64,000 bases of DNA from Hyphomonadaceae bacterium ML37 (lineage in GTDB: Bacteria; Pseudomonadota; Alphaproteobacteria; Caulobacterales; Maricaulaceae): contig CP091241.1 in the NCBI GenBank assembly GCA_027627685.1, positions 1,551,191 to 1,615,190 of the forward strand. Reading direction: 5' to 3'. Positions within the stretch are counted from its first letter, which is position 1, and each line of letters starts with the position of its first letter. Of the stretch, positions 43,275 to 52,804 are shown piece after piece. A model generated the notes under the pieces. That model had not been told where the DNA came from. It did not search any database and saw nothing but the letters and a program-made list of their open reading frames with translations. A program made the translations under genes and the position numbers.

Positions 43275-44120
43275 ATGACCCTCATTGATATCGCCTCCGC
43301 CCGAACCGGTATTTTCAGCGTCTTGCGCCATGGCCGCATCGCGCTTCTCGCTGCGGCGATCTACGCGCTCGCCTATGGTCTGGAATCCCTGACCGCCTTC
43401 CGGCTGGCGGCGGGCGCGGGGCCGCTATGGCAGTGGGTGGCCGCGATGGTGATCGGCTTCGCCGCCACCATTCCCGCGCTCTGCGCGTTCGGTCGCATCG
43501 GTCTGGGACAGCCGGGACGCCTGGCGGCTGGCGATGATGAGCGCCGGGTGCTGGGCGTGATGGCGCTGATCTGGGTGCTGCTGTTCACCGTGCTGGGCAC
43601 AGCGGGGCTGGCGCTGATGTTCATGCTCACCGCGCTGGCGGTCATCAATGTGGATGTGAGCGCAGAGCCGCCCGCCGGAATGGTGGACATCTACGCGCTG
43701 TTCGGTGCGGGGGAATGGATCGTCGCGGCGGTCCTTCTCATCGCCTTTACCGGTTTCTCATTATGGCTGATGGCGCGTCTCGCGGTCAGCCTGCCCGCCA
43801 CGCTGGCCAGCGCGCGGGTGCGGGTCCTTTCGATCTGGCCGGTGTCGTCCAGGCGCTGGATCGAGATCACGCTCACCCTGCTGTTGGCTGCGGCGCCAGG
43901 GCTTGTCATTCTTCTGGTCTTCAACGCCGCCGCGCACGCTGCCTTCGGCGTCTGGCCCGGCGCAGCCCATCTGGGCGCAGAGGGAGGCTCTCTGCTGGCG
44001 GCGACCGTCCTTGGCGCGGCACACGGCGCAGTCAAGTTGGCGCTGGTGATTGCGCCAGGCGCTGTGGCCATGGGGGCGCTGTTCATGAAATTTCCCTCAG
44101 ATTCCCCTGCACAGGCCTGA
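43275..44120 (+). CDS. Multi-pass membrane protein of unknown function
   Basis: A 281-residue protein with about six membrane helices (near 18-38, 48-68, 88-112, 135-158, 190-215 and 240-262). There is no known transporter or enzyme motif. It shares general design with the next gene's product: a soluble DxLxxx start, then long Ala/Leu/Val helices. ATG 43275 is the first with a plausible leader (MTLIDIASARTGIFSVL); a weak ribosome site precedes it. It is probably co-transcribed with the following two genes, across a 72-base gap. Confidence 0.7.
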   Translation: MTLIDIASARTGIFSVLRHGRIALLAAAIYALAYGLESLTAFRLAAGAGPLWQWVAAMVIGFAATIPALCAFGRIGLGQPGRLAAGDDERRVLGVMALIWVLLFTVLGTAGLALMFMLTALAVINVDVSAEPPAGMVDIYALFGAGEWIVAAVLLIAFTGFSLWLMARLAVSLPATLASARVRVLSIWPVSSRRWIEITLTLLLAAAPGLVILLVFNAAAHAAFGVWPGAAHLGAEGGSLLAATVLGAAHGAVKLALVIAPGAVAMGALFMKFPSDSPAQA

Positions 44121-44195
44121 TTGGGCAAGACGGGGCGCCGCGGGCTTGCTAGTCTCGCCGCCAGATGTTTCGCCGATTGACCCGGGGGGGAGATG

Positions 44196-45179
44196 ATGAC
44201 CAAGCCGCCGTATGATTTCCTGGCCGCCACCTTTCATTTTTTTCAGGTCTTTGCCCGCCGTCCCATGGCGGCGCTGTGGATATGGGTTTGGCAGTTTGGC
44301 CTGATCTGCGCCCTGATCGCCGGGTTTTTCTACGCCTTCTGGCCGCTATTCATGCTGGCGGCCGAAACGGACATGACCGATGAGGCGCTCATCATCGAGA
44401 CGGTTCTGGGCATGTCAGGATGGTTCACCCTGCTGACCATTGGCGCATTGCTGCTGTCGCTGGCCGCCCAGGGGGCGTGGCTGCGCCTGCTCACCCGAGA
44501 CGAGATTCGTCCGGTTATTCCGTTCCGTCTGGGGCTGGACGAGCTGCGTCTGTTCGGTGTGAATTTCATCTTCATCGCTGCCGGCATGTTGGCCTATCTG
44601 GTCGGCGCGATCGCGTTTGTGGGCGGCGCCGCGTTGCTGGGTCTCATGGACGGCGCGGGCGGCATAGCGGTCGGCGCACTGATCGGGACGGTGGCCGTGC
44701 TGATCATCGTCGTCTTGGGAATTATTGTCTGTCTGCGCTTCGCCGCGGCTCCGGCGCTGTCGGTGCTTCAGCGGCGTTTCCGCCTGTTCAGCGCCGTGTC
44801 AGCGTCCAAAGGCGTCGCCGGAATGATGTTCTTGTCCTACCTCACCCTGGTCGGGGTGGGCATCGCCGGGGCGATTGTCCTGTCCATAATCCAGCAGGTG
44901 GCGGTTCTGTTCGCGGCCTCCGACCTTGTGGCGGCCTTCATGGCGCTGGACACTGCGAGCGAGCCCGACCCGGCTGAAATCTTCGCCATCCTGGGCGAGA
45001 CGCTGACCTCGCCGATGGGGATTGTGATGATCGCGATTCTGGTTGTCAGCCAGTTCATCTTCCAGATCGCGTTCGAGGGTCTGTGGCATGGCGTCGGCGC
45101 CTATGTCGCGCGCCGCCATGATTTGGCTGATGCAGCGCCAGCCCCCGCGCCGGAGGCATCGCCCGTGACAACCGCTTGA
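44196..45179 (+). CDS. Multi-pass membrane protein preceding a CPBP protease gene
   Basis: A 327-residue protein with about six membrane helices. The N-terminal leader MTKPPYDFLAATFHFFQVFARRPMAALW is amphipathic. Not assigned to a family. The start is ATG 44196 after a GGGGGGGAG run; ATG 44193 is possible. Its TGA overlaps the TTG start of the CPBP gene (TTGA), a tight link that suggests joint production with the protease. Confidence 0.7.
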   Translation: MTKPPYDFLAATFHFFQVFARRPMAALWIWVWQFGLICALIAGFFYAFWPLFMLAAETDMTDEALIIETVLGMSGWFTLLTIGALLLSLAAQGAWLRLLTRDEIRPVIPFRLGLDELRLFGVNFIFIAAGMLAYLVGAIAFVGGAALLGLMDGAGGIAVGALIGTVAVLIIVVLGIIVCLRFAAAPALSVLQRRFRLFSAVSASKGVAGMMFLSYLTLVGVGIAGAIVLSIIQQVAVLFAASDLVAAFMALDTASEPDPAEIFAILGETLTSPMGIVMIAILVVSQFIFQIAFEGLWHGVGAYVARRHDLADAAPAPAPEASPVTTA

Positions 45180-46108
45180 TCCGCGCCGCGCTGTACGCGC
45201 CCTGGCCTGAGCGCGCCCGCAGTCTGCCGGGTTTGGCGTCCCTTGGGGTTCTGGTGGCGGCCTACGCCCTGTCCAGCCTGCCGGTGATCATCGGAACGGT
45301 CATCCTCACCCTGCAGACGGGTGCGCCGTCCGTGGTTGATCTGCTGCCGTTTCTGCTCGGACAGTTTGTGCTGTGGGGCGTGCTGACAGCCCTCTGGGTC
45401 GGCCTTGTTGAGCGGCGTGGCGCCGCGAGCATTGGCTTCACCGCGCGCGGCTTCGCCGGGCGCTTCTTGCTTGGTCTCAGTCTGGGCGTCCTGATGGTTG
45501 CGCTGACTGGCCTAGCAGGCGTCGCCTTGATGATGATAGCCGGATCGGCGGATGATCCCGAGATGGCGGCCATGGCGGCGCGCGCCATCCCGCCCGCCTT
45601 CATCGGCGTCCTGGCGCTGGTAGGACTGGGCTTCCTGATTCAGGGCGCGGTCGAAGAAATGGTGTTCCGCGGCTGGCTGATGAGTGCGTTGACCGCGCGC
45701 TGGGGCGTACGCACGGGCGTCATCGTGACCAGCATCGCCTTCATGCTGCTGCACGCCCATGTGCTGGTGTCCGGGCTGGTGTTCGGCATCGCGGCGCTGG
45801 TGACGCTGGGCCTAACCGGGCTGGTGTTCGCCATGCTCTGTCTGTGGCGGGGTTCGATTATCGAGGCCTGCGCCGCCCACGGCGCGTTCAACGCGCTGGC
45901 GGTCATCGGCCCGGCGCTCGCGCTCTACCTGTCCAACCCGCATCTGGACGCCAGCGGCGTTTTGGCCCGCGTCCTGACATCGGTCACCGGCACGGGCGGC
46001 GAGGGGACAGGGTTGCCGCCTCAGGTCTTCGGCCAGATGGCCGCGATGGCCGTTCTGGCGCTCGTTCTGGGCGTGTTGGCGGCGCGACGCCGCCAGAGAG
46101 CTAACTGA
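45176..46108 (+). CDS. CPBP-family intramembrane metalloprotease
   Basis: A 310-residue protein with about eight membrane helices and the CPBP/Abi motifs: VEEMVFRGWL (the EExxxR motif), FMLLHAH (FxxxH) and HGAFN. The family includes Rce1 and bacterial proteases of the membrane interior; some act in immunity to peptides or in signal processing. The start is TTG 45176, overlapping the stop of the upstream membrane protein. It is convergent with sdaA 12 bases away. Confidence 0.85.
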   Translation: MIRAALYAPWPERARSLPGLASLGVLVAAYALSSLPVIIGTVILTLQTGAPSVVDLLPFLLGQFVLWGVLTALWVGLVERRGAASIGFTARGFAGRFLLGLSLGVLMVALTGLAGVALMMIAGSADDPEMAAMAARAIPPAFIGVLALVGLGFLIQGAVEEMVFRGWLMSALTARWGVRTGVIVTSIAFMLLHAHVLVSGLVFGIAALVTLGLTGLVFAMLCLWRGSIIEACAAHGAFNALAVIGPALALYLSNPHLDASGVLARVLTSVTGTGGEGTGLPPQVFGQMAAMAVLALVLGVLAARRRQRAN

Positions 46109-46120
46109 CCCTCGCGCCCC

Positions 46121-47503
46121 TCAACACACCGGCACATTGACGGCCAGGCCGCCGGTGGACGTTTCCTTGTATTTGTCCGACATGTCGAGCGCGGTCTGGC
46201 GCATGGTCTCGATCACCTGATCGAGGCTCACCTTGAAGGCGCCGTCGCCGATCAGGGCCAGGCGCGCGGCGTTGATCGCCTTGATCGCGCCGATGGCGTT
46301 ACGCTCGATGCAGGGGATCTGCACCAGCCCGCCTACCGGATCGCAGGTCAGGCCCAGATTATGCTCCATGGCGATCTCGGCGGCGTTCTCGATCTGGCGG
46401 TTTGAACCACCGAGCGCGGCGGCCAGCCCGCCCGCCGCCATGGAGCAGGCCACCCCCACCTCGCCCTGGCAGCCGGCCTCGGCGCCGGAGATGGAGGCGT
46501 TCTTCTTGTACAGCGCGCCGATGGCCGCGGCCGTCAGGAAGAAGCGCGCCATTGCGTTCTGGTCGCCGCTGCGCCGGTGATGCCGGTCGTAATATCGCGC
46601 AACCGCCGGGATGATCCCTGCCGCGCCGTTCGTCGGGGCGGTGACCACCTTGCCGCCGGCGGCGTTTTCTTCATTGACCGCCATGGCCCACAGATTGACC
46701 CATTCCATGGACGCCAGCGGATCAGTCTCGGCGCGCGCCGCCGCGGCCATCAGCTTGCGGCGCATGCCGGGCGCGCGGCGCTGTACGCGCAGGCCGCCGG
46801 GCAGTTCGCCGTCGATTCGCGTGCCCCGCTCGATACAGGCTTCCATGGCCGCCGCGATCCCGGCGATATGGGTGCGCACCTCGGCCTCGGGCCGGAAGGC
46901 GGTTTCATTGGCCATCATTACGTCAGGAATGGACAGGCCCTCGCGATCACAGATCGCCAGCAGCTGGTTGCAATTGTCGAACGGATAGGGCTCGCCGGTA
47001 TGGGCCTCGCCGGCGGAATTGCGCCCGGCTTCGGCTTCATCGATGACGAAACCGCCGCCGATCGAGTACCAGATTTCCTCGCGCACCACATCGCCTTCAT
47101 CGTTGAAGGCCATGAATTTCATGGCGTTTGAGTGGAAGGGCAGGCGCACATCCCCCTTCATCAGCAGATCGCGCTGGCGATCAAAAGCGATTGTGTGGCC
47201 GCCCAGCAGGCGCAGTTCCTTCTGCTCCAGGATGCGCTCGATCATCCCGGGCAGAACGTCCGGGTCCGCCTCTTCGGGCCGCACGCCTTCCAGCCCCCAC
47301 AGGATCGCCCGGTCGGTGGCGTGGCCAGACCCGGTCAACGCGAGCGATCCGTAGGCCTCGGCCTCAATTCGCGTCACCGCCTCCAGCCCGTGCTCGGACT
47401 CCACGCGCTCGAGAAAGCTGCGCGCCGCCTTCATCGGTCCCACGGTGTGGGAGCTCGACGGACCGACGCCGATCTTGAACAGGTCGAACACGCCGAAATG
47501 CAT
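46121..47503 (-). CDS. sdaA: L-serine ammonia-lyase, single-chain 4Fe-4S type
   Basis: Deaminates L-serine to pyruvate and ammonia with a 4Fe-4S cluster. The 460-residue single-chain enzyme begins with the regulatory/beta domain (FDLFKIGVGPSSSHTVGPM). Cluster Cys lie in GAEAGCQGEVGVACSM and TCDPVGGLVQIPC. The protein ends in NVPVC; in the Legionella enzyme the C-terminal Cys binds the cluster as a tail-in-mouth lock that serine must displace, and the residue is present here. The gene is 17 bases downstream of kynA on the same strand. Confidence 0.94.
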   Translation of the reverse strand: MHFGVFDLFKIGVGPSSSHTVGPMKAARSFLERVESEHGLEAVTRIEAEAYGSLALTGSGHATDRAILWGLEGVRPEEADPDVLPGMIERILEQKELRLLGGHTIAFDRQRDLLMKGDVRLPFHSNAMKFMAFNDEGDVVREEIWYSIGGGFVIDEAEAGRNSAGEAHTGEPYPFDNCNQLLAICDREGLSIPDVMMANETAFRPEAEVRTHIAGIAAAMEACIERGTRIDGELPGGLRVQRRAPGMRRKLMAAAARAETDPLASMEWVNLWAMAVNEENAAGGKVVTAPTNGAAGIIPAVARYYDRHHRRSGDQNAMARFFLTAAAIGALYKKNASISGAEAGCQGEVGVACSMAAGGLAAALGGSNRQIENAAEIAMEHNLGLTCDPVGGLVQIPCIERNAIGAIKAINAARLALIGDGAFKVSLDQVIETMRQTALDMSDKYKETSTGGLAVNVPVC

Positions 47504-47520
47504 GGACTATCCTTGTCGTG

Positions 47521-48369
47521 TCAGAGAGCGGTGCGCACGGTCCAGAGTTCTGGGAAGACGCGCAGATCGAGGGCTTTGACCAGATAGGACACGCCCGAAC
47601 TGCCCCCTGTGCCGCGGCGAAAACCGATAATGCGTTCAACGGTTTTCATGTGATTGAAGCGCCATTGCGCGAACTTCTGCTCCACATCCACCAGCTTCTC
47701 GGCGAACTCGTACAGCTCCCACCAGCGCGCCGTGTCGTGATAGACAGTGCGCCAGACCGCCTCGACCCCGGACGAGGGCTCATAGGCCGTGGCGAAATTG
47801 CGCTCCAGAACCTCGACAGGGACCGGCAGGCCGCGGCGGGCCGCCATGGCGAGCGTCTCGTCATAGAGGCTGGGCGCATCCAACGCCGCTTTCACCCGCG
47901 CCTGAGCGTCAGGCTCGTTGGCGAACACGCGCGCCATGGCCGGGTTCTTGTTGCCCAGGCGGTATTCCATGCAGCGGTACTGCCAGCTCTGGAAGCCCGA
48001 AGAGTGTCCCAGCTTGTCGCGAAAACGCAGATAATCGGACGGCGTCATGGTCGCCAGCACGGCCCAGGACTGGGACAGCTGTTCCTGGATGCGCGCGAAA
48101 CGCGCCAGCATTTTCAGCGCCGGGCCCACTTCGTCGCGCTGGACATGGGCGATGGCGCCGTTGAGCTCGTGCAGGCACAGCTTCAGCCACAGCTCGCTGG
48201 CCTGGTGAATGATGATGAACAGCATCTCGTCATGTTCATCGGTCAGCGGCGTCTGGGCCGCCAGAAGCGCGTCGATGCCGAGATACTTGCTGTAGGACAG
48301 GCCGTCGCGCGGGTCCCAGTGTATGTCCTCGCCCGCAAGATCGACCGACGTGCGAATGCGCTCGCTCAT
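47521..48369 (-). CDS. kynA: Tryptophan 2,3-dioxygenase
   Basis: Haem enzyme converting tryptophan to N-formylkynurenine. The 282-residue length is typical of bacterial TDO. Key segments are LTDEHDEMLFIIIHQASELWLKL (substrate and haem pocket His), SGFQSWQYRCMEYRLGNK, and FNHMKTVERIIGFRRGTGGSSGVSYL with the proximal haem His. ATG 48369 gives the normal N-terminus. No kynureninase or formamidase gene is adjacent, unlike in many kyn operons. sdaA follows. Confidence 0.95.
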   Translation of the reverse strand: MSERIRTSVDLAGEDIHWDPRDGLSYSKYLGIDALLAAQTPLTDEHDEMLFIIIHQASELWLKLCLHELNGAIAHVQRDEVGPALKMLARFARIQEQLSQSWAVLATMTPSDYLRFRDKLGHSSGFQSWQYRCMEYRLGNKNPAMARVFANEPDAQARVKAALDAPSLYDETLAMAARRGLPVPVEVLERNFATAYEPSSGVEAVWRTVYHDTARWWELYEFAEKLVDVEQKFAQWRFNHMKTVERIIGFRRGTGGSSGVSYLVKALDLRVFPELWTVRTAL

Positions 48370-48428
48370 GACATGCTCCGCTCGCAGATGGTCTGCCGGT
48401 CTAGACCTGCGCCAGCGGCGCGGCAAGG

Positions 48429-49109
48429 TCAGGGGCGGCGTGCGATGGTCACCTGAAGCGGCGGCAACGCGCCCGCGCGCGCATCCAGCGTGTCGCCGAT
48501 GCTGACCGGACCAACACCCGCAGGCGTGCCGGTGAACACCAGATCGCCCGGCGCCAGCTCGAACAGCGCTGACAGATGGCTGAGAATTTCCGCAGATGAC
48601 CAGATCATGTCGGCCAGATCGCCGCTCTGACGGACCTCGCCATTGACGCTCAGCGTGATGGCGCCGGCCCCTGGCGCCGGGCCGGGGCGGAGCAGGCCCA
48701 TGGGCGCTGAGGCGTCGAACCCTTTGGCGGTGTCCCAGGGGCGGCCCTTGGCCTTGGCCTGCGCCTGTAAATCACGCCGGGTCAGGTCGATCCCCACCGC
48801 AGCGCCCCAGATACACGCGGCGGCGGCGTCCGGCGTCAGATCAACGCCGCCGTGGCCCAAGGCGAGAACCAGCTCCACTTCGTGGTGCAAATCGTCGGTG
48901 GCGGACGGGTAGGGGATGGCGCCGCCCGGCGACAGCGCATCGCGCGGCTTGGAAAAGAAGAACGGGGCTTCGCGCGTGGGGTCGGCGCCCATTTCGCGGG
49001 CATGGTCGGCGTAATTGCGCCCGACGCAGTAGATGCGGCGCACCGGAAATGAGCCGCCGCCCTCGACCGGCGCTGTAATCAGCGCCGGTGCGGGAATCAC
49101 CAGATCCAT
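48429..49109 (-). CDS. FAH-family hydrolase (fumarylpyruvate hydrolase / acylpyruvase type)
   Basis: A 226-residue compact FAH-fold protein: YCVGRNYADHAREMG, PFFFSKPRDAL, metal site HHEVELVLALG, and C-terminal TGTPAGVGPV. This short group includes FAHD1 acylpyruvase/oxaloacetate decarboxylase and bacterial fumarylpyruvate hydrolases. The window gives no further pathway hint. It has 12 bases to the upstream bamE-like gene's stop and precedes kynA by 59 bases on the same strand. Confidence 0.88.
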   Translation of the reverse strand: MDLVIPAPALITAPVEGGGSFPVRRIYCVGRNYADHAREMGADPTREAPFFFSKPRDALSPGGAIPYPSATDDLHHEVELVLALGHGGVDLTPDAAAACIWGAAVGIDLTRRDLQAQAKAKGRPWDTAKGFDASAPMGLLRPGPAPGAGAITLSVNGEVRQSGDLADMIWSSAEILSHLSALFELAPGDLVFTGTPAGVGPVSIGDTLDARAGALPPLQVTIARRP

Positions 49110-49121
49110 GACGGTTAAATC

Positions 49122-49616
49122 CTACTCGCGGCGCGGTCCGCCGGCGCCGCCGGGCAGGTTCTGCTGGCCGCCGAACTGATCAGCCGACGGGCGGCCGACA
49201 TTGCCCAGAAGCTGCTCGAGCACGGACAGCTCGCGTCCGCGCGTCGGCGTCTCGCGGCCCACGAAGGCCACGATGCGGCCGTCTTCCATCCCGTATTCGT
49301 CCACGGCGCTCACCACGCCGGCGTCGTCGAATCGCACGGCTATGACCCGGCGCTCGCGGGTTTCAGGGCGAAGATAGGCCAGATATTCGCGCGTATCGGA
49401 AATGTAGTACCAGGTGTCAGCGTCAAACATGCCACGCGTGGACGGGCTGCCCAGCGTGGCCAGAATGGTCGCCTGGGTGTCTTCGCCCGCGGTGATCGCC
49501 GGCATTTCGCCATCGGGAAAGCGGAAGCCGTGACTGCGCAGGGTCGGGTTGCAGGCCGTGGCGAGCCCGCCCGCCAGAATGATGGCGGACGCGATAAGGG
49601 CGCGGCGAAAGGCCAT
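49122..49616 (-). CDS. bamE: Outer membrane assembly factor BamE-like lipoprotein
   Basis: A 164-residue lipoprotein with the lipobox LATAC (Cys about 22). The SmpA/OmlA domain follows: FRFPDGEMPAITAGEDTQATILATLGSPST and GMFDADTWYYISDTREYLAYL. BamE stabilises the BAM complex that inserts beta-barrel proteins. The C-terminal 40 residues are Gly/Gln/Pro-rich and extend beyond the E. coli protein. ATG 49616 gives the best signal peptide. It is divergent from the cytochrome c chaperone gene. Confidence 0.9.
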   Translation of the reverse strand: MAFRRALIASAIILAGGLATACNPTLRSHGFRFPDGEMPAITAGEDTQATILATLGSPSTRGMFDADTWYYISDTREYLAYLRPETRERRVIAVRFDDAGVVSAVDEYGMEDGRIVAFVGRETPTRGRELSVLEQLLGNVGRPSADQFGGQQNLPGGAGGPRRE

Positions 49617-49730
49617 GGAACTCTCCTGCAAACGCTGTCAAAAGGCCGCAAGCTGGCTTGCGGCGTGTCGCATTGACGTACCTTGCCTTGACCATAGCTT
49701 CAAGCGGGCCTGATTGGGAGATGTTCGCGC

Positions 49731-50273
49731 ATGTTCGGCCGGTTGTTCGCAAAAGACCCCTTCAAGCTCCGCGCCCGCGTGCTTTATGACGCGGTGCTGG
49801 AGGCGGCGCGCCGTCCCGCTCTGTATGGCCCGCACGGGGCGCCGGACACGGTGGACGGCCGGTTTGACCTGATCGTCCTGCACGCCATTTTGCTGATGCG
49901 GCGGCTGCGTGACGGGGGCGAGCCGGGAAAGCGTCTGGCGCAGCTGGTGTTCGACATTATGTTTGACGACATGGATGCGGCCCTGCGCGAGATGGGCACC
50001 GGGGATTTGTCTGTCGGCAAACGCATCAAAGCCATGGGCGAGGCGTTCTATGGCCGCGCCAAAGCCTATGAGGCCGCCCTCTCCGCCGGGGACGAGGACG
50101 CATTGGCCGGGGCGATGTCACGCAACATGTTCGACGCCGATCCAGAGGCCGGTCCGAAGGCGGCGGCGTTCGCGGGCTATGCCATGAAGTCGGCGCGCCA
50201 GCTCGCAGACCAGTCGCCTGACGCCCTGATCGAGGGCGAGGCGCCGCGCTTTGCGCGAACCCTCATCGGCTGA
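49731..50273 (+). CDS. Ubiquinol-cytochrome c chaperone family protein (Cbp3-like)
   Basis: A 180-residue homologue of the mitochondrial Cbp3 chaperone. Typical segments are LYDAVLEAARRPALYGPHGAPDTVDGRFDLIVLHAILLMRRL and FDIMFDDMDAALREMGTGDLSVGKRIKAMGEAFYGR. It probably helps assemble the cytochrome bc1 complex at the inner membrane. ATG 49731. In related genomes a DUF177 gene normally separates it from plsX; here only 93 bases lie between. Confidence 0.9.
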   Translation: MFGRLFAKDPFKLRARVLYDAVLEAARRPALYGPHGAPDTVDGRFDLIVLHAILLMRRLRDGGEPGKRLAQLVFDIMFDDMDAALREMGTGDLSVGKRIKAMGEAFYGRAKAYEAALSAGDEDALAGAMSRNMFDADPEAGPKAAAFAGYAMKSARQLADQSPDALIEGEAPRFARTLIG

Positions 50274-50366
50274 GCGGGCGCGGTTTGCATCACGAAGGGC
50301 GCAAGGTAAGGTGCGCGCGCCGCCCGCAGGCAGGCGGGATGTCCATTCATTTTGTCCGGAATTGAT

Positions 50367-51440
50367 ATGACAACAGGACTGGTTCTCTCGCTTGACGCCA
50401 TGGGGGGCGATCACGCGCCGCAAAGCGTGGTCGACGGTGCGGCGCTGTTTCTCAAAGCGCGCCGCCGCAAGGTGCGCCTGCTGTTTCACGGCGATGAACG
50501 CGTGCTGGCCCCGTTGATCGCGCGCCATGACGCCCTGGGAGGCGCCAGCGAGATTCGCCACACTGAGACCGAGGTGGACATGTCCGCCAAGCCCTCCGAA
50601 GCGGTTCGCCGCTCGCGCGGGTCGTCGATGTGGAATGCAGTTCACGCGATCAAGGACGGCGAAGCGCAAGTCGCTGTGTCGGCTGGCAATACCGGCGCGC
50701 TGATGGCGATTTCCAAGGTGATTCTGCGCATGAAGCCGGGCGTTCACCGTCCGGCCATCGCCGCCAGCTGGCCCGCGCCCACCGGTTTCTCCACCGTGCT
50801 GGATGTGGGCGCCAATGTGGACTGCACGCCATCCCAGCTCGTCGAGTTTGCGGTGCTCGGCGAAGCCTTCCACCGCGCCATGCACGGCGCGGCGCGTCCG
50901 ACCGTGGGCCTGCTCAACGTTGGTCAGGAAGAACTCAAGGGCAGCCAGGTGATCCGCGACGCCGACGCGCTGGTGCGTGCGGCCGGACTGGACATGGACT
51001 ATCGCGGTTTCATCGAAGGCGACGATATCTCGGCGGGCACCACGAATGTGGTCGTGACCGACGGATTTACCGGCAATGTCGCGCTGAAGACCGCTGAAGG
51101 CACCGCCCGGCTTGTCGGCGGCTGGATGAGGGAGGCGATGACCAGCTCGCTGCTGGCGAAGGCTGGCGCCGCGTTGCTGTCCTTGGGAGCGCTCAATCAG
51201 TTGCGGGCCCGGATGGACCCGCGCAACGTCAATGGCGGAGTGTTTCTGGGCCTCAACGGCGTGGTGGTCAAAAGCCATGGCGGAACCGACGCGGCCGGCT
51301 TCGGCACCTCGCTGCGCATCGCGCTGGAGATGGCCGACAGCGCTTTCCTGAGCGAGATCGAGACCAATCTGTCGCGTCTGGCCGCTCTTGAGGCGCCCGG
51401 TGAGGACGGCGCGGATCAGGCGCAAAGGGAATCAGCGTGA
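50367..51440 (+). CDS. plsX: Phosphate acyltransferase PlsX
   Basis: Makes acyl-phosphate from acyl-ACP for phospholipid synthesis. The 357-residue protein starts [18 protein letters not shown] and contains [24 protein letters not shown] and [18 protein letters not shown], all family motifs. The start is ATG 50367; a TTG 15 bases earlier is less likely. Its end overlaps the GTG start of fabH by four bases (GTGA). Confidence 0.95.
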   Translation: MTTGLVLSLDAMGGDHAPQSVVDGAALFLKARRRKVRLLFHGDERVLAPLIARHDALGGASEIRHTETEVDMSAKPSEAVRRSRGSSMWNAVHAIKDGEAQVAVSAGNTGALMAISKVILRMKPGVHRPAIAASWPAPTGFSTVLDVGANVDCTPSQLVEFAVLGEAFHRAMHGAARPTVGLLNVGQEELKGSQVIRDADALVRAAGLDMDYRGFIEGDDISAGTTNVVVTDGFTGNVALKTAEGTARLVGGWMREAMTSSLLAKAGAALLSLGALNQLRARMDPRNVNGGVFLGLNGVVVKSHGGTDAAGFGTSLRIALEMADSAFLSEIETNLSRLAALEAPGEDGADQAQRESA

Positions 51441-52411
51441 CAGAGACCTATTCGCGCATCGCCGGCATCGGGTCCTATCTTCCGGAAAAAGTGCTGACCA
51501 ATGCCGGGATGGAAGCCATCGTCGAAACCACGGACGCGTGGATTCGAGAGCGTACCGGCATCACCCAGCGCCATATCGTGGCGGAGGGGCAGTACACGTC
51601 CGATCTGGGCGTGGAAGCGGCGCGCCGGGCGCTCGATCACGCCGGCCTGTCAGCCGGTGATGTGGATCTGATCGTGGTGGCCACCGCCACGCCCGATCTG
51701 ACCTTTCCAGCCACGGCCACCATCGTTCAGGAAAAGCTCGGCGTGAAACGCGGCTGCGCCTTCGACATTCAGGCGGTGTGTTCAGGTTTCCTCTATGCGC
51801 TGGCGACCGCCGATAATTTCATCCGCTGCGGCCAGGCCACGACGGCGCTGGTGATCGGCGCAGAGACGTTCTCGCGCATCCTCGACTGGACCGACCGGAC
51901 CACCTGCGTCCTGTTCGGCGACGGGGCCGGTGCAGCCGTGTTGACCGCGGAGGCCGGCTCGCGCGACGCGCACAAGGGCGTCATCCGCACCCATTTGCGA
52001 TCCGATGGCGAGTTTTGTGACATGCTCTATGTCGACGGCGGGCCGTCGCGCACCAAGACGGTCGGGCATCTGCGCATGCAGGGCAATCAGGTATTCCGCC
52101 ACGCGGTCAACAAGATCGCCGGCTCCATGAGCGAACTGGCGCAGATGGCCGGTGTCGCGATTGCGGATATCGACTGGTTCGTGCCCCACCAGGCCAATCA
52201 GCGCATTCTGGCCGGGGTCGCCAACCGGCTGGACATTCCGCACGAGCGCGTCATCTCCACCGTCGCCCTGCACGGCAACACATCGGCCGCCTCGATCCCG
52301 CTCGCGTTTGACGTGGCGGTGCGCGACGGACGCATCAAGCGCGGCGATCTGGTGCTGATGGAAGCCATGGGCGGCGGCTTCACCTGGGGCGCGGCGTTAG
52401 CGCGGTACTAA
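51437..52411 (+). CDS. fabH: 3-oxoacyl-ACP synthase III
   Basis: Starts fatty acid synthesis by condensing acetyl-CoA with malonyl-ACP. The 324-residue protein has the Cys-His-Asn triad in [15 protein letters not shown] and [10 protein letters not shown]. The GTG start at 51437 overlaps plsX, so the pair is coupled. ihfA follows with its own promoter-like region. Confidence 0.95.
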   Translation: MTETYSRIAGIGSYLPEKVLTNAGMEAIVETTDAWIRERTGITQRHIVAEGQYTSDLGVEAARRALDHAGLSAGDVDLIVVATATPDLTFPATATIVQEKLGVKRGCAFDIQAVCSGFLYALATADNFIRCGQATTALVIGAETFSRILDWTDRTTCVLFGDGAGAAVLTAEAGSRDAHKGVIRTHLRSDGEFCDMLYVDGGPSRTKTVGHLRMQGNQVFRHAVNKIAGSMSELAQMAGVAIADIDWFVPHQANQRILAGVANRLDIPHERVISTVALHGNTSAASIPLAFDVAVRDGRIKRGDLVLMEAMGGGFTWGAALARY

Positions 52412-52431
52412 CCCTGTGATTATGGTTAACA

Positions 52432-52461
52432 TTGACCTTGCCTCGGTGCTGGCCCTAACGT
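52432..52461 (+). promoter_or_regulatory. Possible ihfA promoter
   Basis: TTGACC (52432-52437) and TAACGT (52456-52461), 18-base spacing. The -35 is strong but the -10 is weak. It would start about 25 bases before the ihfA ATG. Confidence 0.35.
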
Positions 52462-52492
52462 GTGCGGTACAGGACAGGTTAGGGGATGACAT

Positions 52493-52795
52493 ATGGGTTC
52501 CAAGACACTGACGCGGGCGGATCTGGCCGATGCGGTCAACCGGGAGGTTGGGCTCTCCCGGCAGGAAAGCGCGCAACTGGTAGAAGCCGTGCTGGATATG
52601 GTCGCCGAGACGCTGGTCGAAGGCGAGCCGGTCAAGCTTTCGTCGTTCGGCTCGTTTGTGCTGCGCGACAAGAACGGGCGCGTCGGACGCAATCCGAAAA
52701 CGGGTGAGGAAGTGCCGATTGAGCCGCGGCGCGTTCTGGTGTTCAAACCCTCTCAGGTTCTCAAAGACAGGGTCGATACGGCTCTGTCACGCTAG
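52493..52795 (+). CDS. ihfA: Integration host factor subunit alpha
   Basis: DNA-bending HU/IHF-family protein of 100 residues. It starts [22 protein letters not shown] and has the beta-arm segment [32 protein letters not shown] with the conserved Pro that intercalates into DNA, then [16 protein letters not shown] precedes ATG 52493. It is followed after nine bases by the merR-type gene, a conserved pair in alphaproteobacteria. Confidence 0.93.
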   Translation: MGSKTLTRADLADAVNREVGLSRQESAQLVEAVLDMVAETLVEGEPVKLSSFGSFVLRDKNGRVGRNPKTGEEVPIEPRRVLVFKPSQVLKDRVDTALSR

Positions 52796-52804
52796 GAAGC
52801 GCGC

